From: Kuafuiihalomonas sp039024635
Lineage (GTDB): Bacteria; Myxococcota; Kuafuiibacteriia; Kuafuiibacteriales; Kuafuiibacteriaceae
Length of the DNA: 64,000 nt
Assembly (NCBI GenBank): GCA_039024635.1
Contig: JBCCQA010000002.1
Span: 186,001 to 250,000 of the forward strand
Direction of reading: 5' to 3'
Position numbers and translations under genes: made by a program
Part shown: positions 1 through 7,683 of the stretch, piece after piece
How the letters are laid out: each line of letters starts with the position of its first letter
Numbering within the stretch: the first letter of the stretch is position 1
The notes under the pieces: model-generated
The model's database searches: none
What the model was told of the DNA's origin: nothing
Seen by the model: the letters and a program-made list of their open reading frames with translations, nothing else

Positions 1-56
1 TGAACCTTCGACCCACGCCAAGAGCGTCCGCCGTCGGCTCGGGACAGTCGCTCAGC

Positions 57-266
57 TTGAGGGCCAAGCTCTTGCGCAGCCTAGGCCCAGGGCTTCTTGG
101 AGGCGCTCTGGGCTGGGCCTACTGGTACTACGGACACCCTGAGCTTCGAGAAAATCGGTGGCTCATGAACATGTACGGCTGCATGGGGGCCGTTCTGGGC
201 ATCATGAGCCTCAGAGTGGCTGGCTTGCTTCGAGCCATGTTCAACGACTTCTTCGGCGACGGCTGA
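57..266 (+). CDS. Small putative membrane protein
   Basis: This 69-residue frame has two hydrophobic stretches, roughly residues 10-24 (LGPGLLGGALGWAYWYY) and 40-60 (YGCMGAVLGIMSLRVAGLL), with basic residues at the N-terminus. That fits a two-helix inner-membrane protein. The only start seen is TTG at 57. The frame is open back to the window edge, so it could also be the tail of a longer gene. No family is recognised. A PilZ gene follows 41 bases downstream on the same strand. Confidence 0.42.
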   Translation: MRAKLLRSLGPGLLGGALGWAYWYYGHPELRENRWLMNMYGCMGAVLGIMSLRVAGLLRAMFNDFFGDG

Positions 267-307
267 ATTTTTGACCGGCGGGCCGGCCTCTCGCAGGTTC
301 TGGGTCG

Positions 308-667
308 ATGCGGCGCTTGGCCCGAGCACGACGGCGGATTCCCCTCTATCCCCGCCTCTCTTTTCCCGTCCGTCTGCACACCGAGCTGGGACCCATGCGG
401 GGCCTCGCTCGAAATCTCTCCGAACACGGGATTCTGATTCAGGCCAGCGATCTTCCGCCCTTGGGGAGTCGGCTCGAAGTAGGCATCGAGGGGTCTCGGC
501 TCGAAGACGGGCCCTTCTTTTTGCTGGGCGACGTCCGGCATCATCTGCACTTAGCCCATGGCCATGTTGACCGGGGTCGGGGTTGGCGCGCATTCGGGGT
601 TCGTTTTCTCGACGTTCCGGGGCGATTTCGACGATGGCCTTGTGGTTCCTTGCCCCACTGGCACTGA
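308..667 (+). CDS. PilZ-domain protein
   Basis: The 119-residue product reads as a single PilZ-like beta barrel. The core LSFPVRLHTELG is followed by ARNLSEHGILIQA, matching the D/NxSxxG-type segment of PilZ domains, and GWRAFGVRFLD matches the closing strand. PilZ domains often bind cyclic di-GMP and alter motility or envelope functions. The basic N-terminus MRRLARARRR could supply the RxxxR ligand arginines, but the spacing is not canonical, so nucleotide binding is uncertain. The ATG at 308 is the most upstream sensible start. infA follows 75 bases later. Confidence 0.6.
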   Translation: MRRLARARRRIPLYPRLSFPVRLHTELGPMRGLARNLSEHGILIQASDLPPLGSRLEVGIEGSRLEDGPFFLLGDVRHHLHLAHGHVDRGRGWRAFGVRFLDVPGRFRRWPCGSLPHWH

Positions 668-742
668 TCTTCAACTCGTTTGACAGGCGCTGGATCGTTC
701 TTCAAGTTCTCGCCCGCCGCCCAAAGGCGGCCTTGAAAAGAG

Positions 743-961
743 ATGCCGAAAGACGACCAGATAGAGTGCGAAGGTGTAATCAAAGAGGTGCTGCCCAATG
801 GCATGTTCCGTGTGGAGATCGCACCCGGTCGCAACATCCTCGCCTACGTCTCGGGAAAGATGCGCAAGTTCTTCATTCGGATCGTGCTGGGCGACAAGGT
901 GACGGTCGCACTGTCGCCCTACGACCTGACCAAGGGCCGAATCGTCTACCGCGCACGCTGA
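743..961 (+). CDS. infA: Translation initiation factor IF-1
   Basis: The 72-residue protein matches bacterial IF-1 end to end: an OB-fold with GVIKEVLPNGMFRVE, SGKMRKFFIRI and the closing YDLTKGRIVYRAR. Length is exactly the family norm. IF-1 binds the ribosomal A site with IF-2 and IF-3 during initiation and acts in the cytoplasm. The ATG at 743 gives the standard N-terminus MPKDDQIE. The stop codon overlaps a likely CTG start of the downstream TPR gene, so the two may be translationally coupled. Confidence 0.97.
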   Translation: MPKDDQIECEGVIKEVLPNGMFRVEIAPGRNILAYVSGKMRKFFIRIVLGDKVTVALSPYDLTKGRIVYRAR

Positions 962-1782
962 ATCTCGCCCTGTGGCTCCTGATCTTGGGCCCCATTTCAG
1001 CCCAAGCGGAGAGTCCCGCCGACATCTTCCGTCGTGGGCAAGCTGCCTTGCGGACCGGCAAAGCACAGCAAGCACTGGATCTGTGTGGGGCGGTGGCCGA
1101 CGCTGATCCGGAAGCCTGGAGAGCCCGCCTATGCGTGGCCGATGCGCTCTTGGCCCTCGAGAGACCTGCTGAGGCCGAGCAAGAGGTACGGATGGTCGTC
1201 GAGCGGCACCCTGATGCGGCAGCGGCCTGGTCCTGGCTCGGAGGGCGAGCTTGGGCGCGTGAGCAATGGACCTTGGCAGCGGAGCGCTATGGCCGCTCGA
1301 CCAGGCTTCGAGACGGGGAAGCAAAGGCGGCCACCGCCGTTCGGTGGGGCGTCGCCCTGCTTCGTTCGGACGACCTGCCCGCCGCTCAGACCGCCCTTGA
1401 AGTGGCACTCGAGGCCGACCCCGCATCCGCCCACGCTTGGCTGAATGCAGGCGTGCTGGCGAATCGCCAGAAGCGCTATGAGGCGGCGAGGCGGGCATTC
1501 GAACGGGCCACGCGGCTGGCGCCAGGGATGGGCAACGCCTGGTTCAATCTGGGGCGGGCTTACCGGCGTCAAGGCTGGGATAGGGCGGCTCTGGCCGCCT
1601 TCGAAGAGGCCATCACTCTTGCGGCTGAAGACGTGGAGCTCCGCCTGGCGGCCGCCGAGCAGCTCCTCCGCCTGCAAAGATACGCGGAGGCGGAAGAGCA
1701 GCTAGAAGCGGCCCGGGCCCAGGCACCCTCAGGACCGCTGCTCAAGCGCCTGGAGGCCTTGTCCGAGCGAGCGCGACGCTGA
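958..1782 (+). CDS. Periplasmic TPR-repeat protein
   Basis: After a hydrophobic leader (LALWLLILGPISAQA, a plausible signal peptide cut after AQA) the protein carries about six tetratricopeptide repeats. Examples are DIFRRGQAALRTGKAQQALD, AHAWLNAGVLANRQKRYEAA and GNAWFNLGRAYRRQGWDRAA. TPR arrays mediate protein-protein contacts, and the leader suggests a periplasmic scaffold. The start is uncertain: no ATG, GTG or TTG precedes the leader in frame nearby, and CTG at 958 overlaps the infA stop. The frame is open much further upstream, but there it runs across infA and is not protein-like. The 3' end overlaps convergent rsmA by about 40 bases. Confidence 0.72.
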   Translation: MNLALWLLILGPISAQAESPADIFRRGQAALRTGKAQQALDLCGAVADADPEAWRARLCVADALLALERPAEAEQEVRMVVERHPDAAAAWSWLGGRAWAREQWTLAAERYGRSTRLRDGEAKAATAVRWGVALLRSDDLPAAQTALEVALEADPASAHAWLNAGVLANRQKRYEAARRAFERATRLAPGMGNAWFNLGRAYRRQGWDRAALAAFEEAITLAAEDVELRLAAAEQLLRLQRYAEAEEQLEAARAQAPSGPLLKRLEALSERARR

Positions 1783-2557
1783 AGCGGGCGAAGGCGACGG
1801 GCGGCCAGGCCTCGGCGCGTTCGTCCAAGGAAAGCCCGGTGAGCTCGGCCGCTGCATGCAGCCGCGCTCGGTCGATGCCGGCCCCAAGGGCGTTGGCCAG
1901 GCGCTTGCGGCGCTGCCCGAAGGCCAGCTTGACGACCCTCTCCACCTCTTCGAGGGATGCATCCCCCAGTTGGCTCCGAAACAGAATTCGGACCACCGCG
2001 CTGTGGACCTTGGGGGCGGGCTTGAAAGCAGAGGGCGGCACTCGACGCAGCCGCTCCACTTCACCTGAGAGCTGGCCCATCACCGAGAGGCGGCCGTAGG
2101 TCTTGCTACCCGGCTCGGCCATCAGTCTTTGCGCCACCTCCTCCTGAAGCATGAAGATCGCGTCTCGGTGTCGCTCGCCATGCCTTAGGGCCCGAATCAA
2201 GAGTGGACCTGAAATGTAGTAGGGCAGGTTCCCGCACAAGGAGCCTCCTTCGCCGCCTGACCAAGGCACGCGGAGGGCGTCTCCTTCTCGGATCTCGACC
2301 GCCTGGTTCTGGGCGAAGTACGTGCGCAGAAACTCAGCCCAGCGATGGTCCTTCTCGATGGCCACAGTTGGGCCTTGGGCGGCGAGCCGCTCAGTCAGGA
2401 AGCCCGGGCCCGGTCCGATCTCGATGAAGGGTGGTGTGGCCGCCCGGGCGATGGCGTCGAGCACGCGACCGTCGAGCAGGAAGTTCTGCCCCAGACTCTT
2501 CCTGGGGGAGGCGCCGGTCGCGGCGAGGCGGGCCTCGAGCTCGGCCCGCAGGTTCAT
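1742..2557 (-). CDS. rsmA: 16S rRNA dimethyladenosine transferase RsmA
   Basis: RsmA (KsgA) dimethylates the two adjacent adenines near the 3' end of 16S rRNA. The 271-residue length is normal. Visible features are KSLGQNFLLD at the N-terminus, the SAM-binding motif FIEIGPGPGFLT, the acidic AIEKDH and the catalytic motif GNLPYYIS. The C-terminal part contains KLAFGQRRKRLANAL, typical of the rRNA-binding domain. The ATG overlaps the tsaD stop by four bases (ATGA), so the gene is translated with tsaD in a leftward operon headed by the DUF4388 regulator. Confidence 0.95.
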   Translation of the reverse strand: MNLRAELEARLAATGASPRKSLGQNFLLDGRVLDAIARAATPPFIEIGPGPGFLTERLAAQGPTVAIEKDHRWAEFLRTYFAQNQAVEIREGDALRVPWSGGEGGSLCGNLPYYISGPLLIRALRHGERHRDAIFMLQEEVAQRLMAEPGSKTYGRLSVMGQLSGEVERLRRVPPSAFKPAPKVHSAVVRILFRSQLGDASLEEVERVVKLAFGQRRKRLANALGAGIDRARLHAAAELTGLSLDERAEAWPPVAFARFSVALARTRPPGA

Positions 2558-3561
2558 CGGAGGGTCTCGAGCGGCCAGCGGGCCCGGGGGTCGAGGCCGA
2601 AGGATGACCGCTGGCCCCGCATCAGGCGCCGCTGGCCCGCGCGGGCAATCATAGCGCCGTTGTCGGTGCAGAAGTCCTTCGAGGGGAGACGAAGAGCGAT
2701 GCCGGCAGCGTTGCTCCTGCGGGTGGCCTCTGAGCGCAGGAGGCGATTGGCTGCCACGCCCCCCACGATGACCAGAGCTCGGGTTTCTCGAGCGGCCCGA
2801 AGAGCCTTCCGGAGGAGGTTGTCGACGATCGCTCTTCGAAGACCTGCGCAGAAGTCGGCCAGGTCGAGGTCAGCAGACTCCTCCACCCTTCGTCGAACGT
2901 GGGTCTTCAGGCCCGAAAAGGAAAAGTCGAGGTTGTCTTTGCCGGCCATCATGGTCGGGAAGTCGTAGCGGTCCGGATCACCTTCTTCGGCCAAGCGATC
3001 GATGGCAGGCCCCCCTGGATAGCCAAGGCCCAACAGCTTCGCGGACTTGTCGAATGCTTCGCCCGCCGCGTCGTCCCGGGAGCGTCCCAGAATGCGGTAG
3101 GGACCGCCGGGGGCCTCGACGTGGACAATCTGGGTATGGCCGCCGCTCACCAACAAGCATGTGAAGGGCGTTCCCAGGCTGCCCTCGGACTCGAGCTCGG
3201 GCGCACAAAGATGGCCCTCCAAGTGGTGGACACCCAAGAAGGGGCGCTTCGTCGCCAGGGCTAGGCCTTTGGCGAACTCGATCCCGCAGAGGAGCGAGCC
3301 CACCAGACCCGGGCCGCAGGTCACGGCCAAGCCATCGACGGCCTCCAGTTCGCAGCTGGCCGTGTCCAGCGCCTCTTGGAGAAGGACTTCCAGACGCCGC
3401 ACGTGGTCCCGTGAGGCCACCTCGGGCACGATCCCCCCAAATCGTCGATGCAGGTCTATCTGGGAGTGGACGACGTTGGCGGAGACCGTGTGCTCGTCGG
3501 GTTCGACAATGCCGAAGCTGAGTTCGTCACAGCTGCTTTCGATCCCTAGGACCCGCATCAA
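2554..3561 (-). CDS. tsaD: tRNA threonylcarbamoyladenosine transferase subunit TsaD
   Basis: TsaD transfers the threonylcarbamoyl group to A37 of ANN-decoding tRNAs, working with TsaB and TsaE. The protein opens with VLGIESSCDELSFGIV, carries the metal-site motif HHLEGHLCAP, the nucleotide-site segment LVSGGHTQIV and the C-terminal KDFCTDNGAMIA, all signatures of the family. Length (335) is usual. The second Met (MRVLGIESS) is an equally good start. It overlaps its upstream neighbour's stop by four bases and rsmA's start by four bases, so all three genes form one unit. Confidence 0.96.
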   Translation of the reverse strand: MMRVLGIESSCDELSFGIVEPDEHTVSANVVHSQIDLHRRFGGIVPEVASRDHVRRLEVLLQEALDTASCELEAVDGLAVTCGPGLVGSLLCGIEFAKGLALATKRPFLGVHHLEGHLCAPELESEGSLGTPFTCLLVSGGHTQIVHVEAPGGPYRILGRSRDDAAGEAFDKSAKLLGLGYPGGPAIDRLAEEGDPDRYDFPTMMAGKDNLDFSFSGLKTHVRRRVEESADLDLADFCAGLRRAIVDNLLRKALRAARETRALVIVGGVAANRLLRSEATRRSNAAGIALRLPSKDFCTDNGAMIARAGQRRLMRGQRSSFGLDPRARWPLETLR

Positions 3562-5846
3562 CCGCCTTCGAGGGTTCGAAGCGCGTCCCGCGAGCCCTCG
3601 GCGAAGCGGCCGTTTGGCTCGGCCTCCAAGTAGCTGCGGTAGGCCTCGATGGCGCGCTGTTTGTCCCCTTTGTTGATAGCGAGGGTCGCGATCACCACAT
3701 AGGCGTTGGCGGCGCTCTTGGGGTTGGTGCCGACGGCCTCCTCTGCCAGCTCCAAGGCGCGGTCGTCGTTTTTCTGCTCCATGTAGAGAAAGGCGAGGCC
3801 GGCCTGGGCGGCGGGATCCTTGGGCTTGCGGCGCAGCAGCTCCTGGTAATTGGCCTCGGCCTGGTTGTAGAGCCCAGAGTCCAGGGCCGACTGCGCTTCC
3901 GCCAAGAGCTCCTTGCTGCTCAAGGACCCTGAAGCCCCTTCCTCGAAGATCGGGTCCGAAGGCGGAGGGCTCTTGCGGGGAAGCGGTTTGGTTTCGGCCT
4001 GTGATGGGACCGGCGGGGGCGCGCCCGTCAAAGCAGCGGCAGTGGCGGCAGCTTCGGCAGGGTCGACCTCGAGCTCTTCGGCTTCGTCCTCAGGCGTGGC
4101 GCCCATGTCGGTCGCCTCGGCCAGGGCGGCCGCCCTCTCCGCTTCGGCTTCTGCCTCTAGCTCGGCCCGGGCCTTCTCCATGGCCTGCTTTTCGAGTTCC
4201 TCGGCGCTCGGGCCATCTGGTTCCCCGCTCTGAAAGACCAAAACGAGAATCAAGGCGACGACGGCGAGGGCCAAGGCGGCCCCGACGAGCACTTTCTGCG
4301 CCGTGCCCCCGCCATCTGCGCCTCCTTCGCTAAAGAAGTCGTCCCGGAAGGTCGACGCTTCACTAGGTGCGTAGGCTGGTGCATGGGCCGCCGCGAGCTG
4401 GGCGGCCTGTTCGCTCACCGAGGGCGGCGGGGCTGGGACTTCCGATGCGGCTGGAGCGGGAGCCGGTCGCCTTCGAGCTTCGCTTAGGTCCAGAGCCTCG
4501 GGCGCTTCGGCCGCTGGCTCGTTCCAGGGTGATGACGACGTCCAGCCCGGGGTCGGGGCCGCGCTGGGCAGCCAGGCTGGCGCCGTGACGTCGGTCCCTC
4601 GTCCCCCTTCGGTCCCTACTTTCTGAATCTTGAGGGTGGGCCGTCGTCGAGCCTCGGGGCTCTCGGTTTGGGCCCCTGGAATGGGGCCTGCGTGGGTCGC
4701 AGGCAGCGTCTGCCGGGTGATTTGACTGGTCTGACCCGGTTCGGCCGCGGACATGATCTCGCTCGGCGTTCGAGAAGAGGGGATCATGGCGTCCTCGAGA
4801 ACGCTGGGCAGGGCTTCATCCAAGGGGTCGTCGGCCAGCCAGGCGTCGAGTGCTTCGACATCTTCGCTCGGTTCGTCCGAGGTCCGAAGCACCCCCTGTT
4901 CCTGAAGGGCCGCCACGATCCTTAGACCCTTCGACTCGTCAACCGGAGCTTGCGCGATGACTTCAAACAGCGTGCGGCGACCGTCGAAGAGGCTGATGAG
5001 GTCCTGAACTTCCCTTGGCGGCGCCGCTCTACGCTGACTCAGGGCCGACAGATCCGCTCGCAAGCGAGCTTGCAGGGGAGGAAGAGCGTCGACGTACTTG
5101 GACCATTCATCGACACGCTGGAGTCCAGCCAAGAGCAGATCCTGGGTTGGAATCTGGATGGCGTCTTCTCGGGCTACGGAGCCGAATTCGACGTCAAAGA
5201 GGCCGTCCTCCCACAAAAGCATTCGGAAGACGGCGTCAGGTCCCCGGAGCCGACCCAGCTCTGCATCGACGACCTGGCCGTCGCGAAAGAAGAGAAGGCC
5301 CTGCTCTCGTTGCCCTTCTACGAATCCACCGGATCGGACGCGGTCCGAGACGATCTTCGCCACGCCCGTCTTTCGACCTGCCTCCATTACCTGGAGCAGA
5401 TCGACCACGCCCATGTTGGCCAAGGTGCCCGACAGCGAGCCAGGTCGGTCGTTCTGCGCGAGTTCGGAGCTCCGACGCTCGAGCAGGGCTCGGATCCGTC
5501 CGATGATCTCTTTGACCAGAACCGGCTTGGTCAAAAACTCGTCGCCGCCCACGTCGATGCCTCGGACCTTCAGTTCGGGACTGGCGCCTTCGGTCAGAAA
5601 GACCACGACCGCATGGCTGGTACGGGGGTCGCGCCGCAGTCGTCGACACAGCTCGAAGCCATCGATGTCCGGCAGCCGCGTATCGGTGATGACGAGATCG
5701 GGCGGGGCCGCCAAGGCCGACTGGAGGGCCTCGCCGGCGCTGGCGGCGGTCCCCACCGTGAAGCCCACCTTGCGGAGGCTGACTTCGAGCACGCGAAGGC
5801 TCTTGGTATCGGCGTCGACGAGAAGAAGCGATTTGCGCGCGCTCAC
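3558..5846 (-). CDS. Receiver-DUF4388-TM-TPR hybrid regulator
   Basis: A 762-residue fusion. Residues about 5-120 form a receiver domain with phospho-acceptor Asp55 (LVITDTRLPD) and switch Lys in FLTKPV. Residues about 135-260 form a DUF4388 domain (GTLANMGVVDLLQVMEAGRK, LLFFRDGQVVDAE). A proline- and serine-rich linker leads to one transmembrane helix near 550 (KVLVGAALALAVVALILVLV), an acidic Glu/Ala-rich segment and three or so TPRs at the C-terminus. Such receiver/DUF4388 proteins are characteristic of myxobacteria and are thought to act as signalling adaptors. The helix predicts a cytoplasmic sensor with TPRs across the membrane. It heads the tsaD-rsmA operon. Confidence 0.85.
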   Translation of the reverse strand: MSARKSLLLVDADTKSLRVLEVSLRKVGFTVGTAASAGEALQSALAAPPDLVITDTRLPDIDGFELCRRLRRDPRTSHAVVVFLTEGASPELKVRGIDVGGDEFLTKPVLVKEIIGRIRALLERRSSELAQNDRPGSLSGTLANMGVVDLLQVMEAGRKTGVAKIVSDRVRSGGFVEGQREQGLLFFRDGQVVDAELGRLRGPDAVFRMLLWEDGLFDVEFGSVAREDAIQIPTQDLLLAGLQRVDEWSKYVDALPPLQARLRADLSALSQRRAAPPREVQDLISLFDGRRTLFEVIAQAPVDESKGLRIVAALQEQGVLRTSDEPSEDVEALDAWLADDPLDEALPSVLEDAMIPSSRTPSEIMSAAEPGQTSQITRQTLPATHAGPIPGAQTESPEARRRPTLKIQKVGTEGGRGTDVTAPAWLPSAAPTPGWTSSSPWNEPAAEAPEALDLSEARRRPAPAPAASEVPAPPPSVSEQAAQLAAAHAPAYAPSEASTFRDDFFSEGGADGGGTAQKVLVGAALALAVVALILVLVFQSGEPDGPSAEELEKQAMEKARAELEAEAEAERAAALAEATDMGATPEDEAEELEVDPAEAAATAAALTGAPPPVPSQAETKPLPRKSPPPSDPIFEEGASGSLSSKELLAEAQSALDSGLYNQAEANYQELLRRKPKDPAAQAGLAFLYMEQKNDDRALELAEEAVGTNPKSAANAYVVIATLAINKGDKQRAIEAYRSYLEAEPNGRFAEGSRDALRTLEGG

Positions 5847-5879
5847 GGGCCGGGAGCTTTCACGGGCAGAGAAAGGGGG

Positions 5880-6116
5880 TCAACAATCCGTCGACGGCAT
5901 GGGTCGAAAGCCGGACGCGTTGCGCTCCACCCAGGCCACGCTGGGCAGCGCCTTCACCTTTTCTTCCACATCTCCATCGAAGCGCGCCAGGAGCATAAGC
6001 TCCTGGGTAGAGTCGGTTCGCATCCGCCGCCGGATGAAACCCCCGATCTCTTCCAAGGCCCGCCGGGCCTGGTCCTCTTCGAATCCGGTTCGAAATCGGA
6101 CGATGAGCTCGGTCAT
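5880..6116 (-). CDS. Small uncharacterised protein (78 aa)
   Basis: The product starts MTELIVRFRTGFEEDQARRA and continues with a strand-helix-strand pattern ending VEEKVKALPSVAWVERN. This resembles the ferredoxin-like fold of subtilase propeptides (inhibitor I9 type), where a final 'V.xVExN'-like strand is common. That resemblance is only by eye. No signal peptide or protease is adjacent. The start ATG overlaps the stop of the upstream GGCT-like gene by four bases, which strongly supports it as a real gene co-translated with that partner. Confidence 0.6.
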   Translation of the reverse strand: MTELIVRFRTGFEEDQARRALEEIGGFIRRRMRTDSTQELMLLARFDGDVEEKVKALPSVAWVERNASGFRPMPSTDC

Positions 6117-6544
6117 GCCTCGCCTCCTTCCTCCGCTTTACTCGGAGGAGCCGGTGCGTTCTCCTCCGCCGCTCGGGCGGTCTCGCTCAGGGCGGCGGGC
6201 GCTGGCTCCAGGCCCGCCTTCGTCCGCCGGGCCATCCAGGTCGTGGCCGTAACGGCATGGCCATCCGGTGTCTTCACCCGCACGTCGTGCTGCTGGTAAC
6301 CGCCGAAGAAGCCGTCCAGCATGTCGAGTTGTTTCCGGCTGAGCTCGAACAGGGCCCCCTCCAGAGCCTGCCCTTCGGCTTCCTGGGCGTTGGGGAGGCC
6401 TGATCTTGGGTCCTTGATGTTGGGTTTGTTCCAGATGAGCTCGTGGTTGGGGAGAACGGCGGCGCTCAAGAAGTCGGTGGGCCCCACGCGGTCGAACATC
6501 TTCGCTTGGAGGGCATCCGGACCGTAGGTGAACACTTTCGGCAT
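6113..6544 (-). CDS. Gamma-glutamylcyclotransferase-like protein, probably inactive
   Basis: The first 100 residues follow the GGCT/AIG2 pattern: VFTYGPDALQAKMFDRVG corresponds to the YGSN-type substrate loop, followed by GALFELSRKQLDMLDGFFGG and YQQHDVRV. In active members the segment after the LD pair reads LDxxEG with a catalytic Glu; here it is LDGFFG, so the Glu appears replaced by Phe. A low-complexity Ala/Glu/Pro tail of about 35 residues follows. The gene overlaps the downstream 78-residue gene by four bases and is divergent from hemE. Confidence 0.65.
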   Translation of the reverse strand: MPKVFTYGPDALQAKMFDRVGPTDFLSAAVLPNHELIWNKPNIKDPRSGLPNAQEAEGQALEGALFELSRKQLDMLDGFFGGYQQHDVRVKTPDGHAVTATTWMARRTKAGLEPAPAALSETARAAEENAPAPPSKAEEGGEA

Positions 6545-6633
6545 CCTCGACCGAAGCTCTCAGATGGCGAGCGAGGGGCCAACCCATTCCTTCCGTTGTT
6601 TCGCCTCGGGTGCAGGGCTGTTAGACGGCCCCC

Positions 6634-7683
6634 ATGACCATGACCCGGCTCGAAGCGGCTCTTCGTCGCCGACCCGTGGACCGAGCGCCCATTTGGATGA
6701 TGCGGCAGGCGGGTCGCTACATGGCAGAGTATCAGGAGGTCCGGAAACGGGTCAGCTTCTTGGAGCTCTGCCGTTCGCCGGAGCTGATCGCCGAAGTCAC
6801 CCTCCAGCCGATCCGTCGCTTCGGATTCGATGCGGCCATCGTGTTCAGCGACATCCTCATCCCTGTCGAAGCGATGGGCATCCCGCTCGACTTCGACCCG
6901 GGCCCCAAGCTGAGCCGGGTGATCCGGGAGGACGAGGACATCTCCAGCCTGCGAAGTCCGGACCCCGCCAAGGACATGCCGTGGGTCATGGATGGGATCC
7001 GGGCTTTTCGGGCCGAACGACCCGACGTGCCCATCCTCGGCTTTGCGGGCGCGCCCTTCACCCTAGCGTCGTATATGGTCGAGGGCACGACCTCCAAGGG
7101 CTTCGTTGAAACCAAAGCCTGGATGTTCCAGCATCCAAAACGGGCCCGCAGACTCCTGTCCAAGATCGCCGACGTGGTCTCCGACCATCTGATTGCACAA
7201 ATCGAGGCCGGTGCAGCCGCGGTTCAGGTTTTTGACTCGTGGGCCGGCGTGCTGGGTCGAGACGACTATCTCGACCTCGGGCTGCCTTACCTCCTTCAAA
7301 TCGTGGAGCGGGTGAAGCCAAGCGGCGCGCCCATCATCCTGTTCGCCAAGGGTGCTCACGAAGTCCTGAGTGAATTGTCCTCCATCGGTGCGGATGCGCT
7401 GGGCATCGACTGGACTCTCCCCATGGACGCGGCCGGCCGCCGAACCGGGAACCGGGTGGCGCTCCAAGGCAACCTGGACCCTTGTGCACTCTTTGGTCCT
7501 CCAGAACGCATCGAGCGGGAGGTCCAGCGGATCATGACCGAAGCCAAAGACCTGGAGGGCTTCGTCTTCAACCTCGGTCACGGCATCCTACCTAAGACAC
7601 CACCGGCCCACGTTGAAGTCGCCGTAGAAGCGGCGAAGAGAATGGGCAAGCGGGGGGGCACAGAGGCAGAATTCGCACCGTGA
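6634..7683 (+). CDS. hemE: Uroporphyrinogen decarboxylase
   Basis: HemE converts uroporphyrinogen III to coproporphyrinogen III in cytoplasmic heme synthesis. The protein (349 residues, usual length) shows the signature PIWMMRQAGRYMAEY with the substrate-binding Arg, the FSDILIPVEAMG segment with the essential Asp, GFAGAPFTLASYM, and the C-terminal FNLGHGILPKTP. ATG at 6634 is used here; a second ATG six bases on is possible. The stop overlaps the GTG start of the protoporphyrinogen oxidase gene, giving a two-gene heme operon. Confidence 0.97.
   Translation: MTMTRLEAALRRRPVDRAPIWMMRQAGRYMAEYQEVRKRVSFLELCRSPELIAEVTLQPIRRFGFDAAIVFSDILIPVEAMGIPLDFDPGPKLSRVIREDEDISSLRSPDPAKDMPWVMDGIRAFRAERPDVPILGFAGAPFTLASYMVEGTTSKGFVETKAWMFQHPKRARRLLSKIADVVSDHLIAQIEAGAAAVQVFDSWAGVLGRDDYLDLGLPYLLQIVERVKPSGAPIILFAKGAHEVLSELSSIGADALGIDWTLPMDAAGRRTGNRVALQGNLDPCALFGPPERIEREVQRIMTEAKDLEGFVFNLGHGILPKTPPAHVEVAVEAAKRMGKRGGTEAEFAP

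Noticed and set aside
5098..6252. Long plus-strand frame antisense to the DUF4388 regulator
   Set aside because: It is Arg/Ser-rich shadow sequence with no protein-like pattern, while the minus strand has a receiver and DUF4388 domains with clear motifs.
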